The notes beneath the pieces were generated by a model. It ran no database searches. It had not been told where the DNA came from and saw only the letters and a list, made by a program, of their open reading frames with translations. From contig NZ_KB904155.1 of assembly GCF_000380025.1 (NCBI RefSeq), forward strand, positions 250,348 through 314,347: a DNA stretch of 64,000 nucleotides, written 5' to 3'. Position numbers and translations under genes: made by a program. Source of the DNA: Streptococcus entericus DSM 14446 (lineage in GTDB: Bacteria > Bacillota > Bacilli > Lactobacillales > Streptococcaceae). The first letter of the stretch is position 1. Every line of letters begins with the position of its first letter. Positions 1-8,682 of this stretch are shown here, one piece after another.

Positions 1-42
1 TTTTCTAGGGAATGTCTGTTCTGTCATAAGCAACTGCTATCA

Positions 43-297
43 TTATTCCACATCTTTAGCAACTGCCTTAGCAATTTTTACCGAATTGGCCAGTCCAACG
101 GCATATTGTTGATTGATTTTTTTGATACGATCAGCCTCTGAATCAGTTTTTAATTGGCGTAAAAACCTCTCCTCCGCCCCAGGTTCTAAGAGTAAATGGG
201 TCAACTGATTTGCCGAATGACTTTTTTGCTTATTCAACAATATGATCATCATAAGTTGAATAATTGCAATTCCCATCCAGACCAAGTACCGTTCCAT
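43..297 (-). CDS. Small membrane-anchored protein of unknown function
   Basis: 84 residues that I do not recognise. An N-terminal hydrophobic helix (about residues 5-21, MGIAIIQLMMIILL) is followed by a basic and polar tail with an LLLEPGAEERFLRQL stretch that is probably helical, so a single-pass anchor with a cytoplasmic tail is likely. The ATG at 297 has only a weak purine-rich site (AGGCAGGGA) upstream. A TGATATAAC-like extended -10 lies about 50 nt before the start on the minus strand, so the gene probably has its own promoter. It lies downstream of the cshB terminator on the same strand. No function can be assigned. Confidence 0.6.
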   Translation of the reverse strand: MERYLVWMGIAIIQLMMIILLNKQKSHSANQLTHLLLEPGAEERFLRQLKTDSEADRIKKINQQYAVGLANSVKIAKAVAKDVE

Positions 298-404
298 AGT
301 AAATCCCTGCCTTTCTATTGCAATAGCTTGCTTTTTTATTTTGTTATATCATAAAGAGACTGGTTTGCAATGATTGTGTTCCCACTTTCCATCATCAACA
401 ACAA

Positions 405-446
405 AAAGATTGAAGAATAGGCTCAAACGCCACCTCTTCAATCTTT
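405..446 (-). terminator. Intrinsic terminator downstream of cshB
   Basis: Perfect 12 bp inverted repeat (AAAGATTGAAGA at 405-416, TCTTCAATCTTT at 435-446). On the minus strand it is followed by TTTTTGTTGTTG. It starts 30 nt after the helicase stop codon. Confidence 0.85.
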
Positions 447-476
447 ATTTGTTTTCTTCACATTCAGGAAAACAGC

Positions 477-1820
477 TTAAAAACTTTGCTTTTTAGCTTT
501 GCGCTCGGCTCTGCCTTTGGCACGGGCTTCAATGCGTTTTTCCTTACGGCGTTTTTCTTTGACCGCCCACTGAATTTTTTTCTTGTAACCTGGTTTGATT
601 TTCTTTTTTTTCTTTTTAACCAAGCCAATCATCTCGATGTCAAGTTTCTCATGAGATTTTTCCCGATTGACTCGACGATCACGGTCGTAGGTATCAATGA
701 TTTCGCCATCTTTGATGGTTTTTGGTGTAAACGTCACGCCAAGTTTCTCTAGCTCACGAATATCGCTGTCATCACTCGGTTGATAGAGGGTGATAGCTGT
801 GCCGCGCAAGCCATTGCGACCCGTTCGCCCCACTCGGTGCACAAAAAAGGACAAATCTTGAGGAATAGCATCATTGATGACGTGACTGACCCCTTCAATG
901 TCGATACCACGCGCTGCCAAATCGGTCGCTACGATGTACTCGTAGTCTAGGTGCTTGACCTGCGCCATGATACGCTTACGCTCGCGGGGCTGGATGCCGC
1001 CGTGGATTTTAGCTACCTTGAGCCCATTGGCGACCAGATAGCCGTGGAGGTCGTCTGCTCGCTCCTTGGTGTTGACGAAAATCATGGCCAAGTAAGGCTG
1101 TAGGGTCTTAGCGATCGCCAAAATCTGAGCGTTCTTATCTCGTCCTTTGGTGGAGACCAGCCAGTTGTCAATGGTGTCTGCGATGACTGTTTTGGTCTTG
1201 ATTTGCTCCATGACAGGGTTAGTCAGGTATTTTTTGAGAAATGGCTGGAGCTTCTGCGGAATCGTCGCTGAGAAGACCAAGATTTGCACCTGCTTAGGCA
1301 GGCTAGCCGCAATCTTATCCACCGTGTCCAAAAAGCCCATGTCTAATGTCATATCGGCTTCGTCAACGACAAAGGTATGTGCCTTATGGATACCCAAATC
1401 ACCTGATTTGACCAAGTCATAAATCCGACCAGGTGTCCCGATGACGATATGGGGCTGACTGCTTTTTAGCTTGTCAATCTGGCGGAGCTTGTCTGTACCA
1501 CCGACATAGTTGACCACCCGAATCTCCTTAGCTGAGTGAGCGGCAATCTGGCGGGTCGCTTGGTAAATCTGAGTCGCCAGCTCCCGAGACGGGGCTGTGA
1601 TGACCGCCTGCACATGATCCGCCTCTGGATCAATCTTTTCAAAAATAGGCAAGAGGAAGGTGTGGGTCTTACCGGAACCGGTCTTTGACTCGCCGACCAA
1701 GTCGCGACCCGAACGCACCACAGGAATCAGCTTTTGCTGCACCTCTGTCGGCTGAATAAAGTTCACCTCGTCCAACGCTACTTGGATAAAGGGCTTAAAA
1801 TTAAAATCCTTAAATGACAT
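477..1820 (-). CDS. cshB: DEAD-box RNA helicase, CshB/YqfR type
   Basis: ATP-dependent RNA helicase of 447 aa, acting in mRNA turnover, ribosome assembly or cold adaptation in the CshB family. The start chosen is the ATG at 1820 (MSFKDFNFKPF), which has a GAGG site just upstream; an earlier in-frame ATG would lie across the promoter. Walker A is SKTGSGKT (about residues 45-52), motif Ia PSRELA (78-83), motif II DEAD (153-156), motif III SAT (184-186), and motif VI HRVGRTGRNG is in the second RecA domain. The C-terminus is a basic Lys/Arg-rich tail typical of CshB. Overall similarity to Bacillus CshB is clear, including IKPGYKKK near the end. The gene is monocistronic, with its own promoter and a strong terminator. 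Confidence 0.9.
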   Translation of the reverse strand: MSFKDFNFKPFIQVALDEVNFIQPTEVQQKLIPVVRSGRDLVGESKTGSGKTHTFLLPIFEKIDPEADHVQAVITAPSRELATQIYQATRQIAAHSAKEIRVVNYVGGTDKLRQIDKLKSSQPHIVIGTPGRIYDLVKSGDLGIHKAHTFVVDEADMTLDMGFLDTVDKIAASLPKQVQILVFSATIPQKLQPFLKKYLTNPVMEQIKTKTVIADTIDNWLVSTKGRDKNAQILAIAKTLQPYLAMIFVNTKERADDLHGYLVANGLKVAKIHGGIQPRERKRIMAQVKHLDYEYIVATDLAARGIDIEGVSHVINDAIPQDLSFFVHRVGRTGRNGLRGTAITLYQPSDDSDIRELEKLGVTFTPKTIKDGEIIDTYDRDRRVNREKSHEKLDIEMIGLVKKKKKKIKPGYKKKIQWAVKEKRRKEKRIEARAKGRAERKAKKQSF

Positions 1821-1845
1821 GATAACCTCGTTTCTTTGTCTTCTC

Positions 1846-1854
1846 ATTATACCA
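1846..1854 (-). promoter_or_regulatory. Extended -10 promoter of cshB
   Basis: The minus strand reads TGG-TATAAT (-10 at 1846-1851). The expected -35 position holds only TATCTT, so the promoter probably depends on the TGn extension. The leader to the ATG is about 20 nt and contains the GAGG ribosome site. Confidence 0.6.
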
Positions 1855-1858
1855 TACT

Positions 1859-2083
1859 TTGCATGAGAAAGATACGGACGTAGGTTTGAGTTCCAAAGAC
1901 TTGCTGGAATATCGCTTGCCATATCATGAGTTAGGGTATCGTTTTTCTGAAATCAAAAGAAACATCACATCGCTACCTGCTAAAAACGATTCCTACTTTT
2001 ATAGCTATTCACCAATGAGGCAAGCCTACTATCACTTTCTCACGAGTAGTTATCCTGCACAACTGAACAGCAAAAAAGACTGA
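1859..2083 (+). pseudogene. Possible remnant of a protein-coding gene
   Basis: A 74-codon open frame beginning only with TTG and without a ribosome site. It runs into the promoter region of cshB on the opposite strand. Its product is rich in Tyr, Leu and Ser (for example LPYHELGYRFSEI and YYHFLTSSYP) and has a protein-like composition, which suggests the 3' end of a decayed gene. I do not recognise the family. It could also be a chance open frame. Confidence 0.25.
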
Positions 2084-2460
2084 AGAAAACAGTCTAAACG
2101 ACTTTTTCTCAAGTCTGAGAGCGGGACTCAATCGTTCATTGATTAGTAGTTGATGCCTCCCCACCTGTCAAATATCTAGGATTCGGGCTAAAACGGTCTC
2201 TCCCAGACCGTTTTTGACACTTGCTCAGCAAGTGTCATTTCCCGATAAAAAGGCATCCTGACCTTTTTATCCCACCTCCGCATGGCTTCAACAGTTAAGA
2301 AGTGGCGATTTGAGGTTTGAAATTTGGGAAATATTGCTTTCCTCATTCGTTAGGGCTGCTCAGGTGATGACACCAGAACATTAGAGAGTAGAGTTGCCAC
2401 CTTCAAGGCACAGGCAGCTTGAAGCACTCAACCGCTGCGTCTAACGTCGTTAGCAATAAC
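2084..2460. other. Hairpin-rich intergenic region between cshB and alaS
   Basis: About 375 bp without a credible gene. It holds three consecutive perfect hairpins at 2190-2270. It also has segments resembling pieces of the 31.2-31.5 kb element: CCCACCTCCGCA near 2271, and a CACTCAACCGCTGCGTCT block near 2426. It looks like a decayed dispersed repeat rather than a gene. Confidence 0.5.
2190..2270. repeat. Three tandem perfect hairpins
   Basis: Hairpin 1 is 2190-2214 (arms AAAACGGTCT and AGACCGTTTT, 5 nt loop). Hairpin 2 is 2215-2237 (arms TGACACTTGC and GCAAGTGTCA, 3 nt loop). Hairpin 3 is 2245-2270 (arms ATAAAAAGG and CCTTTTTAT). They follow each other almost without spacing, and the first ends in a T run on the plus strand. 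Confidence 0.7.
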
Positions 2461-2495
2461 AAAAAGGAGAGACTAGGACATTTGTCCCAGCCTCT
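2461..2495 (-). terminator. Intrinsic terminator of alaS
   Basis: Inverted repeat with arms 2468-2479 and 2484-2495. The minus strand reads AGAGGCTGGGAC, loop, GTCCTAGTCTCT and then CCTTTTTG. It belongs to the GGCTGGGAC-type terminator family seen at several places in this window. Confidence 0.85.
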
Positions 2496-2501
2496 GCACT
2501 A

Positions 2502-5120
2502 CTATAAATTCTCACCAACAGCTGCCAGTAAGTCCGCTATCTTGCTAGCGTCAGCTCCTCCTGCCATGGCCATGTCTGGCTTGCCGCCACCACGACCGTT
2601 GATGATTGGAGCGAGAGTTTTAACCAGATTGCCAGCGTGAGCGTTTGCTGACTTGCTAGCGACAAGGAGGTTGACCTTGTCACCGATAGCCGCCACCAGA
2701 ACCAAGACATCTGAGTAGTCTGCCTGCTTCCAGTTGTCTGCAAAGGTGCGAAGAGCCCCTGCATCAGCAACATCAACTTGACTAGCAATATAGCGAAGAC
2801 CGTTTGCCTCTTTGACCTCCTTAAAGAGGTCGCCAGCCGCTGCTGCTGCAGCTTTTTCTTTCAGACTAGCATTTTCTTTTTGGAGGTCACGGTAGTCAGC
2901 CTGCAGGCTGGCCACCTTGTTTGGCACTTCTTTGAGTTGCGGTGCCTTAAGAGTCGCCGCAATCTGCTTGAGAGCATCCTCTTGCTCACGGTAAGCCAAG
3001 AAGGCTTCACGACCTGTCACCGCTAGGAGACGACGAGTGCCAGAGCCGATTCCCTCTTCTTTGACAATCTTGAAGAGGCCGATTTCAGCGGTATTGCCGA
3101 CATGGGTTCCCCCACAAAGCTCGATGGAATAGTCGCCAATGGTCACGACACGCACAACCTTGCCATACTTTTCTCCAAAGAGAGCCATGGCTCCCATGCC
3201 TTTTGCCGTCTCCACATCCGTTTCAACAGTCACAACAGGAAGGGCCTCCCAAATTTTCTCATTGACCTGCTCCTCGATGCGGCGGAGCTCTTCTGCGGTC
3301 ACCGCCTCAAAGTGGGTAAAGTCAAAGCGAAGGAAACCAGCTTCGTTGAGGGAGCCTGCTTGGGTCGCATGCTCACCGATAATGTCATGGAGAGCTGCAT
3401 GAAGCAAGTGCGTCGCAGTGTGGTTTTTCTCCACCGCCTGACGGCGTGCCTTATCAATCTCCAGCACATAGCTTGTGCCAACAGACAGGCTAGCCAAGAC
3501 TTCTACGGTGTGGAGCGGCTGTCCATTCGGTGCCTTTTGGACATCAATGACCTTCGCCACCGTGTCGCCCTTGTCATTTTTAATCACACCGTGGTCAGCC
3601 ACCTGACCACCCATCTCCGCATAAAACGGTGTTTGCTCAAAGAGCAACAGAGCTTGTCCTTCAGAGATAGCTTCTGTCCGCTCATTGTCAGCGATGATGA
3701 CAGAGAGCGGGCTCGTCAAACTGGTCTCTCCGTAGACAAAGGTGGATGGCTCAACCAGAGCAGCCAGCGTCTCGTTTTGCATGCCCATAGAGCCACCTTT
3801 TACCACGCTAGCACGAGCACGTTCTTGCTGCTCTTTCATGGCTGCCTTGAATCCTTCATGGTCAATGGCAAAGCCAGCATCTTCTGCCAATTCTTCGGTC
3901 AACTCGACAGGGAAACCATAGGTATCGTAGAGTTTGAAAATGTCCTGACCAGATACGGTAGTCTCACCAGCTTCTTTCAAGACTGCCAAGAGCTCATCCA
4001 AGTGGACAGACCCTGCATCTATGGTGCGGGCAAAGGTCTCTTCTTCTCGCTTGACAATTTTCTCAATAAAGTCACGTTTTTCAAGGATTTCTGGGTAGTA
4101 GCTCTTCATGATCTCGCCCACTGTCACGACCAGCTCGTAAAGGAAGGGCTTGTCAATGCCGAGACGGCGACCATGCATGACCGCACGACGGAGGAGGCGA
4201 CGAAGAACGTAGCCACGCCCTTCGTTTCCAGGCAGAGCCCCATCACCGATGGCAAAACTGAGGGCACGGATATGGTCGGCGATAACCTTGAAGCTCATGT
4301 TGTCGCCATCTGGGTCATAGGTCTTACCAGACATGGCGGCCACTCGCTCGATAATCGGCAGGAAGAGATCGGTCTCAAAGTTGGTCTTAGCCCCTTGGAA
4401 AATAGAGACCAGACGCTCCAGACCAGCTCCCGTATCGATGTTTTTGTTTGGCAGTTCCTTGTACTCGCTGCGTGGAACCGCAGGATCAGCGTTGAACTGG
4501 GACAGCACCACATTCCAAATCTCGATGTAGCGGTCGTTTTCGATGTCCTCTTCCAGCAGGCGAATCCCGATGTTTTCTGGGTCAAAGTCTGTGCCACGGT
4601 CAAAGAAAATCTCTGTGTCTGGTCCTGATGGTCCAGCACCGATTTCCCAGAAATTATCCTCCAGCGGAATCAGATGGCTAGGGTCAACCCCCAGCTCAAT
4701 CCAACGATTGTAAGAATCCGTATCTGCAGGATAATAAGTCATGTAGAGCTTGTCCAAAGGCATGGCAAACCAGTCTGGGCTGGTCAAGAGCTCAAAGGCA
4801 AAAGCAATCGCTTCATCACGGAAATAGTCCCCGATAGAAAAGTTGCCCAACATTTCAAACATGGTGTGGTGACGAGCGGTCTTACCGACATTTTCAATGT
4901 CATTGGTACGGATGGATTTTTGAGCATTGGTAATCCGTGGATTTTCAGGAATCACTGTCCCGTCAAAATATTTTTTCAAGGTCGCTACCCCAGAATTGAT
5001 CCAAAGCAGGGTTGGGTCGTTGACCGGTACCAAATTGGCTGATGGCTCAACGCTGTGGCCTTTTGAGGCAAAGAAGTCCAGCCACATTTGGCGTACTTCA
5101 GCTGATGTCATGTATCTCAT
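2502..5120 (-). CDS. alaS: Alanyl-tRNA synthetase
   Basis: Charges tRNA-Ala in the cytoplasm; 872 aa, the usual length for bacterial AlaRS. The class II catalytic core occupies the N-terminal half ([14 protein letters not shown], then the [14 protein letters not shown] motif). The editing domain carries HTATHLLH (about residue 565) and CGGTHVGNT (about residue 665), the zinc-binding and deacylation residues. The C-terminal C-Ala domain ends in a Gly/Ala-rich [15 protein letters not shown] segment. The start chosen is the ATG at 5120 (MRYMTSAEV), 9 nt after AAAGGAG; an upstream TTG would be too close to that site. It is 14 nt downstream of the LURP-like gene and shares its Ala T-box leader. 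Confidence 0.97.
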   Translation of the reverse strand: MRYMTSAEVRQMWLDFFASKGHSVEPSANLVPVNDPTLLWINSGVATLKKYFDGTVIPENPRITNAQKSIRTNDIENVGKTARHHTMFEMLGNFSIGDYFRDEAIAFAFELLTSPDWFAMPLDKLYMTYYPADTDSYNRWIELGVDPSHLIPLEDNFWEIGAGPSGPDTEIFFDRGTDFDPENIGIRLLEEDIENDRYIEIWNVVLSQFNADPAVPRSEYKELPNKNIDTGAGLERLVSIFQGAKTNFETDLFLPIIERVAAMSGKTYDPDGDNMSFKVIADHIRALSFAIGDGALPGNEGRGYVLRRLLRRAVMHGRRLGIDKPFLYELVVTVGEIMKSYYPEILEKRDFIEKIVKREEETFARTIDAGSVHLDELLAVLKEAGETTVSGQDIFKLYDTYGFPVELTEELAEDAGFAIDHEGFKAAMKEQQERARASVVKGGSMGMQNETLAALVEPSTFVYGETSLTSPLSVIIADNERTEAISEGQALLLFEQTPFYAEMGGQVADHGVIKNDKGDTVAKVIDVQKAPNGQPLHTVEVLASLSVGTSYVLEIDKARRQAVEKNHTATHLLHAALHDIIGEHATQAGSLNEAGFLRFDFTHFEAVTAEELRRIEEQVNEKIWEALPVVTVETDVETAKGMGAMALFGEKYGKVVRVVTIGDYSIELCGGTHVGNTAEIGLFKIVKEEGIGSGTRRLLAVTGREAFLAYREQEDALKQIAATLKAPQLKEVPNKVASLQADYRDLQKENASLKEKAAAAAAGDLFKEVKEANGLRYIASQVDVADAGALRTFADNWKQADYSDVLVLVAAIGDKVNLLVASKSANAHAGNLVKTLAPIINGRGGGKPDMAMAGGADASKIADLLAAVGENL

Positions 5121-5134
5121 TATCAATATCTCCT

Positions 5135-5635
5135 TTAATTGGCGGTTGAGCTAGCGCTAGCTGCCGCTTCTGTTTCTTTAACGTAGTCAATCGCAATGAC
5201 AAGGGCAATTACCAAATCGCTGTAGGCTTCCTCATGAACCGTCACTTGGTAGGTTGAGGTGAGACGAAACCATTCTTGATTGATGTCTGCAACCTTGCGA
5301 CCGTCCTTTTTCAGGGTGAAGTCCATGTCCCAGAAATCACCCTGAACAACCATATCTAATCCCTCAATCCGATAGCGTGGACGAAACCAGCTAAACTCCT
5401 TTTGCAGGGCAAACTGCTCCCCACTGGCTAAGGTAATGGTAAACCGCGGCAAAAACCATGTCCACTGCCGCTTAATCCGAGCGACCTCCTGACCAGCCAT
5501 ATCAGTGATGGTAAATTCTTTGAGCCACTTGAGCAAGGAACCGGCTACCTCATAGTGCGGCTGATTATGCTGGTCTTTGACCTGAAACTTGCCTGCCAAG
5601 GACCAAAATTTTTGCTTAATATAGAACTTCTTCAT
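5135..5635 (-). CDS. LURP-one-related (YxjI-like) protein
   Basis: 166 aa with the beta-strand pattern of the LURP-one-related/scramblase-like family: an N-terminal [19 protein letters not shown], then repeated short strands with [18 protein letters not shown] and a final [10 protein letters not shown]. It ends in an Ala/Ser-rich tail. Family members are small soluble or membrane-associated proteins without a firmly known bacterial function. The start is the ATG at 5635, preceded by GAGGA. It lies between the Ala T-box and alaS, so it is transcribed with alaS and should respond to uncharged tRNA-Ala. The placement is unusual. Function unknown. Confidence 0.8.
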   Translation of the reverse strand: MKKFYIKQKFWSLAGKFQVKDQHNQPHYEVAGSLLKWLKEFTITDMAGQEVARIKRQWTWFLPRFTITLASGEQFALQKEFSWFRPRYRIEGLDMVVQGDFWDMDFTLKKDGRKVADINQEWFRLTSTYQVTVHEEAYSDLVIALVIAIDYVKETEAAASASSTAN

Positions 5636-5640
5636 CTTGC

Positions 5641-5833
5641 ACAATTCCTCGAAAAATGACAAAACCACCAAACGAGGGGCGAAAAACCGCGGTACCACCC
5701 TCATTCAATGACCTTGTCATCCTCTTCTTTATTTGATTTTCTTAGTAAGTAGCAGACATGTTAATCAATGACTGGCTCACAACAGCCGCCAGCTTTCTGA
5801 ACATTGATGGTTAACACTCATTCTTACCTTATT
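5641..5833 (-). promoter_or_regulatory. T-box riboswitch leader, alanine-specific
   Basis: The minus strand carries the canonical T-box AGGGTGGTACCGCGG at 5701-5687. Upstream, GTTAACCATCAATG pairs with CATTGATTAAC, and GGTAAG pairs with CTTACT, giving a stem I. Its internal loop holds the specifier GCT (5753-5751), an Ala codon. The leader begins inside the prsA stop region, so no promoter separates it from prsA. A strong terminator like those of standard T-boxes is not evident: ACCGC could pair weakly with GTGGT before a T-rich stretch, or CCTCG (5677-5673) with the CGAGG of the ribosome site (5651-5647). Confidence 0.88.
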
Positions 5834-6797
5834 CTGATTTTTCCTCTGAACTAGAGGTCTCTGCTGAACTATTGCTGGTTTCAGCGCTTGATGACGCTAC
5901 AGCATCTGTTGCCGCATAAGCTGATAAAATATTGGCGAAAGCATCATCTTTGATTTTAACATTTGCCTTCTCCAAAGCTGCCGCAACCACTTGACGTTGG
6001 AAATTGCTGTCAGCCTTTTTCTCAGCAAGAAGCATCAATTCCAAACGATCTTTATAGGTCTTCCAATCAGAAGCCTTCTCTGTCTTAGCCGTTGTCTTGA
6101 TAATGTAGTAGCCTGTTGTAAAGGTCTGCTGGTTAGTGACAGGGACAATCTCTGAAATACCGTTAACATCAAGCTTCGCAGCTGCTGCACGCACTTCTGC
6201 AGGAAGATTGTTTTCTGCACTATCAAACTTATACTCCGTCTCAGAAGCCTTGGTTTTTTCCTTAGCAATCGCTGCAAAGTCAGCACCTTGAGCCTTAACT
6301 TGCTCTAAAACAGCTTTTGCTTCATCCTCTGTTTGGAGGAGAATAACTTGTGCTGTAATTTCTGGGGTATAAGTTTCAAAGGCCTTGGCATAGGTTTCGT
6401 CAGTGATTTCTTTTTTGGCAGCTTCTTCTACCGCATATTCCAGCAGTAAATTTTTGCGCAATTCTTGCTTATAAGTCTCTGTTGTCAAGCCGACTTGAGC
6501 CAGAGCATTAGCAAAGTTGTCGCCGTACTGCTCTGCTGTCTTGTTATAGGCTTCAGTAACTTTTTCCTCGGACACTTTATCACCATATTGTTCCTCAAAA
6601 ACTCGTGATAAAATCAAGGTCAGCATAGCTTGTTGAGCAGCAGATGTTTTCTTGACCTCTGCATAGAAATCAGAAACTGTAATCGTGTCACCTTTCATTG
6701 TGACCAATTTCGTCTCTTCTGTTGCCCCCTTGGCACAAGCTGCCAGCGTTGTTACCGACAGAAGCGTCAAAGCTCCCATCACAAAGCGTTTTTTCAT
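5829..6797 (-). CDS. prsA: Foldase lipoprotein PrsA
   Basis: Extracellular lipid-anchored folding factor for secreted proteins, 322 aa. The signal peptide ends in the lipobox LAAC (about residues 17-20). A helical N-domain precedes a parvulin-like rotamase region (about residues 140-240), which is followed by another helical segment and a Ser/Glu-rich tail. Streptococcal PrsA parvulin domains are often poorly conserved at the active site, so chaperone activity is more certain than isomerase activity. AAAGGAG precedes the ATG. The order O-methyltransferase - prsA - alaS agrees with other streptococci. The stop codon lies at the 5' edge of the Ala T-box leader. Confidence 0.93.
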   Translation of the reverse strand: MKKRFVMGALTLLSVTTLAACAKGATEETKLVTMKGDTITVSDFYAEVKKTSAAQQAMLTLILSRVFEEQYGDKVSEEKVTEAYNKTAEQYGDNFANALAQVGLTTETYKQELRKNLLLEYAVEEAAKKEITDETYAKAFETYTPEITAQVILLQTEDEAKAVLEQVKAQGADFAAIAKEKTKASETEYKFDSAENNLPAEVRAAAAKLDVNGISEIVPVTNQQTFTTGYYIIKTTAKTEKASDWKTYKDRLELMLLAEKKADSNFQRQVVAAALEKANVKIKDDAFANILSAYAATDAVASSSAETSNSSAETSSSEEKSE

Positions 6798-6830
6798 GAT
6801 TAGTTACTCCTTTTCAATCTTAACCCTATC

Positions 6831-6839
6831 ATTATAGCA
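6831..6839 (-). promoter_or_regulatory. Extended -10 promoter of prsA
   Basis: The minus strand reads TGC-TATAAT with -10 at 6831-6836, about 35 nt before the prsA ATG. Read-through from here could also feed the T-box-alaS unit. Confidence 0.65.
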
Positions 6840-6857
6840 CATTTTCTTAAAAATAAC

Positions 6858-7565
6858 TTAGTCTGGAAGGACAATATTTTCTGCGTTTTTACGAATCATC
6901 AAAAGCCCGTCACCTAGTGGCAGTAAAGTTGCTGTCAAATCAGGGTGATTCAGGGTCGCTTCAAAGAGCTTGTGAAGTCCCTTGTAGATAGCCCGTTGTC
7001 CACGGTGGATTTGGTCAAATGGCAGAGCAACGTCACCGCCTTGGAAGACGTCGTCAATGACGACGACACCGCCGACCCTTAATCGCTTGAGGATTTCAGG
7101 GAGAAAGACGATGTACTTGGATTTAGCAGAATCCATAAAAGCAAGGTCATAAGTTTCCGTCAGTCCACCCAAAAGATCCACCGCATCGCCCTCCAAGAGG
7201 GTAATTTGCTGGCGATGATCATACTGGGCAAAGTTAGCCTTGGCCAGCTCAATCATCTCAGGATTGCGGTCGATGGTCGTGATTTGAGCAGACGGGGCAT
7301 TGTCAGCCATAAGCAGGGCTGAAAAACCGATAGCCGTTCCGACTTCTAAAATCTGCTTGGGTTGCAAGGTCTGCAAGAGAAAGCGGAAATAAGCCACCGT
7401 CTCATGAGGAATCACAGGGACATTGTGTGCCTTGGCAAAAGCCTCAAGCTCCGCCAGATGACCAGTAACCGGCGCCTGCTGGTTTCGCATAAAATCAACA
7501 ATTTCAGGCTTGACCACGGGGCGTCTCATGTTGTGATTGGAGTGTTCATTATATGTTTTTACCAT
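6858..7565 (-). CDS. trmR: SAM-dependent O-methyltransferase, probably tRNA 5-hydroxyuridine methyltransferase TrmR
   Basis: Class I methyltransferase of 235 aa resembling YrrM/TrmR, which methylates 5-hydroxyuridine at the wobble position of some tRNAs. The SAM site is ILEVGTAIGFSALL (about residues 93-106), the acidic ITTIDRNPEM follows, and DSAKSKY and VIDDVF are metal-binding regions typical of caffeoyl-CoA-type methyltransferases. The N-terminal NHNMRRPVVK is well conserved in streptococcal homologues, supporting the ATG at 7565 as the start. That ATG has no ribosome site and lies 6 nt after an extended -10. TrmR rather than a generic methyltransferase is inferred. Confidence 0.85.
   Translation of the reverse strand: MVKTYNEHSNHNMRRPVVKPEIVDFMRNQQAPVTGHLAELEAFAKAHNVPVIPHETVAYFRFLLQTLQPKQILEVGTAIGFSALLMADNAPSAQITTIDRNPEMIELAKANFAQYDHRQQITLLEGDAVDLLGGLTETYDLAFMDSAKSKYIVFLPEILKRLRVGGVVVIDDVFQGGDVALPFDQIHRGQRAIYKGLHKLFEATLNHPDLTATLLPLGDGLLMIRKNAENIVLPD
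7019..7028 (+). repeat. ATGGCAGAGC motif copy
   Basis: Copy of the dispersed 10-mer, here antisense to the methyltransferase gene, where its complement reads Ala-Leu-Pro-Phe. Confidence 0.75.
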
Positions 7566-7571
7566 AAGACG

Positions 7572-7580
7572 ATTGTACCA
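7572..7580 (-). promoter_or_regulatory. Extended -10 promoter giving a possible leaderless transcript
   Basis: The minus strand reads TGG-TACAAT (-10 at 7572-7577) and then CGTCTT and the ATG. Initiation at the usual distance would fall on or next to the A of the start codon. Confidence 0.55.
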
Positions 7581-7586
7581 TATTTG

Positions 7587-8210
7587 CTAGAAAATCGGTA
7601 GTGCTAAAATATCCAATAAATGTTCAATGTTGGTATTGGTTGGACTGTCTGGCTGGGTCAGGTTAATGGAGTGAATCCCTGCTCGCTCGGCAGCTTCCCT
7701 ATCCAGAGAACGGTCACCGATATAGTAGGTCTTGGTGTTGTCCAGTCCATACTTGTCCAAAAGATAGAAAAGAGCATCCGGCTCTGGTTTTCTGGCAAAA
7801 CCGTGGGTGCTGTTAATCACCTCAGTGAAATAATCGGCAATGCCCAGGCGTTTGAGGACTACGTCAGTTGTCGCTCCCTTGTGGGTATAGATAAAGTGAC
7901 GAACGCCAGCCGAGGCTGTCTGAGCCAGAACGTCTAGAGCACCTGGCATCAGGATAATCTGGTCATCTAACTGCTCCTGCCCTGCCATAAAACTAGCCAT
8001 CAGTTGGAGGTCATCCCCTTCGAGATTAGCCTTCTTTGCTTGGGTCTCCAACAAGTGTTTAACGGAAGTCTGAAGGATAAACTCCCCAACCTCCGTCTCA
8101 TCAAAAGCCCAGCCATGCTGCGCGTAGAGTTGTTTTAGCACAGTCATAATGGCTGGATAGGAATCTGCTAGAGTGCCGTCAAAATCCCAAATAAACGCGG
8201 TATTTGTCAT
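7587..8210 (-). CDS. HAD-superfamily hydrolase (phosphoglycolate phosphatase-like)
   Basis: 207 aa haloacid dehalogenase phosphatase. Motif I is FIWDFDGTLADS near the N-terminus, a helical cap follows, motif II is FIYTHKG, and the motif IV region is YIGDRSLDREAAERAG. The substrate cannot be read from the sequence; Gph/PgmB-like sugar phosphatases are the nearest in pattern. The ATG at 8210 is 1 nt after the HxlR stop codon, and its ribosome site AGAGG lies inside the HxlR gene, so the two are cotranscribed and translationally coupled. Confidence 0.85.
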   Translation of the reverse strand: MTNTAFIWDFDGTLADSYPAIMTVLKQLYAQHGWAFDETEVGEFILQTSVKHLLETQAKKANLEGDDLQLMASFMAGQEQLDDQIILMPGALDVLAQTASAGVRHFIYTHKGATTDVVLKRLGIADYFTEVINSTHGFARKPEPDALFYLLDKYGLDNTKTYYIGDRSLDREAAERAGIHSINLTQPDSPTNTNIEHLLDILALPIF

Positions 8211-8211
8211 T

Positions 8212-8538
8212 CTAATTTCCCTCTTTGAGTGTTCTAATATACTTCCCACCCCAGACCTCGATTTGCTCCAAGACAGCGTGAAATTCCTGCCCAATCGCTG
8301 TTAAGCTGTACTCAACCCGAGGCGGGACTTCTGGGTAAACCGTTCGTGTAATCAAGCCCTCGTCTTCTAGATAGCGTAATTGCTTGGTCAGGGTGGATTG
8401 GGTAATTTCTCCCAGATCTCGTTGGAGTTCCCCAAATCGCTTGGTCTGTCCATCCAAATGATGCAAAATCAAAATCGCCCATTTCCCTGAAATGAGTTTT
8501 TGCGTGGTTACAAAGGGGCACTTGCCAAATAATTCCAT
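8212..8538 (-). CDS. HxlR-family winged-helix regulator
   Basis: 108 aa transcription factor: MELFGKCPF, then the winged helix TQKLISGKWAILILHHL..RFGELQRDLGEITQSTLTKQLRYLEDEGLI and a wing, RTVYPEVPPRVEYSLTAIG. The conserved Cys7 in GKCPF is the residue that senses oxidants or electrophiles in HypR/QorR-like members. The start is the ATG at 8538, 6 nt after AAGGAG; an in-frame ATG 24 nt upstream lacks a site. It is divergent from the NAD(P)-binding oxidoreductase gene, the usual arrangement of a redox regulator and its target. Confidence 0.9.
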   Translation of the reverse strand: MELFGKCPFVTTQKLISGKWAILILHHLDGQTKRFGELQRDLGEITQSTLTKQLRYLEDEGLITRTVYPEVPPRVEYSLTAIGQEFHAVLEQIEVWGGKYIRTLKEGN

Positions 8539-8682
8539 CTTTTTCTCCTTGATATCATCCATTTCTACCCAAAAAGATACTAACTATCTATAAAAAACCT
8601 ACTTGCTATTTTCTACTAACTTGTTAAAATAGTGGTGTAATCGATTATAACACAATTTTGTCAAAAAAGGTAGGTAGACTCT
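8539..8682. promoter_or_regulatory. Divergent HxlR/oxidoreductase promoter region
   Basis: AT-rich 144 bp region between divergent starts. It holds two direct copies of TACTAACT (8578-8585 and 8614-8621), possible regulator half-sites, and a TATAAC -10 candidate for the rightward gene at 8646-8651. Exact promoters are uncertain. Confidence 0.4.

Noticed and set aside
3102..4628. Long plus-strand open frame (508 codons) opposite alaS
   Set aside because: It is antisense to the catalytic and editing regions of a clear AlaRS gene, has no ribosome site and gives a product of unnatural composition. It is a by-product of alaS codon use.
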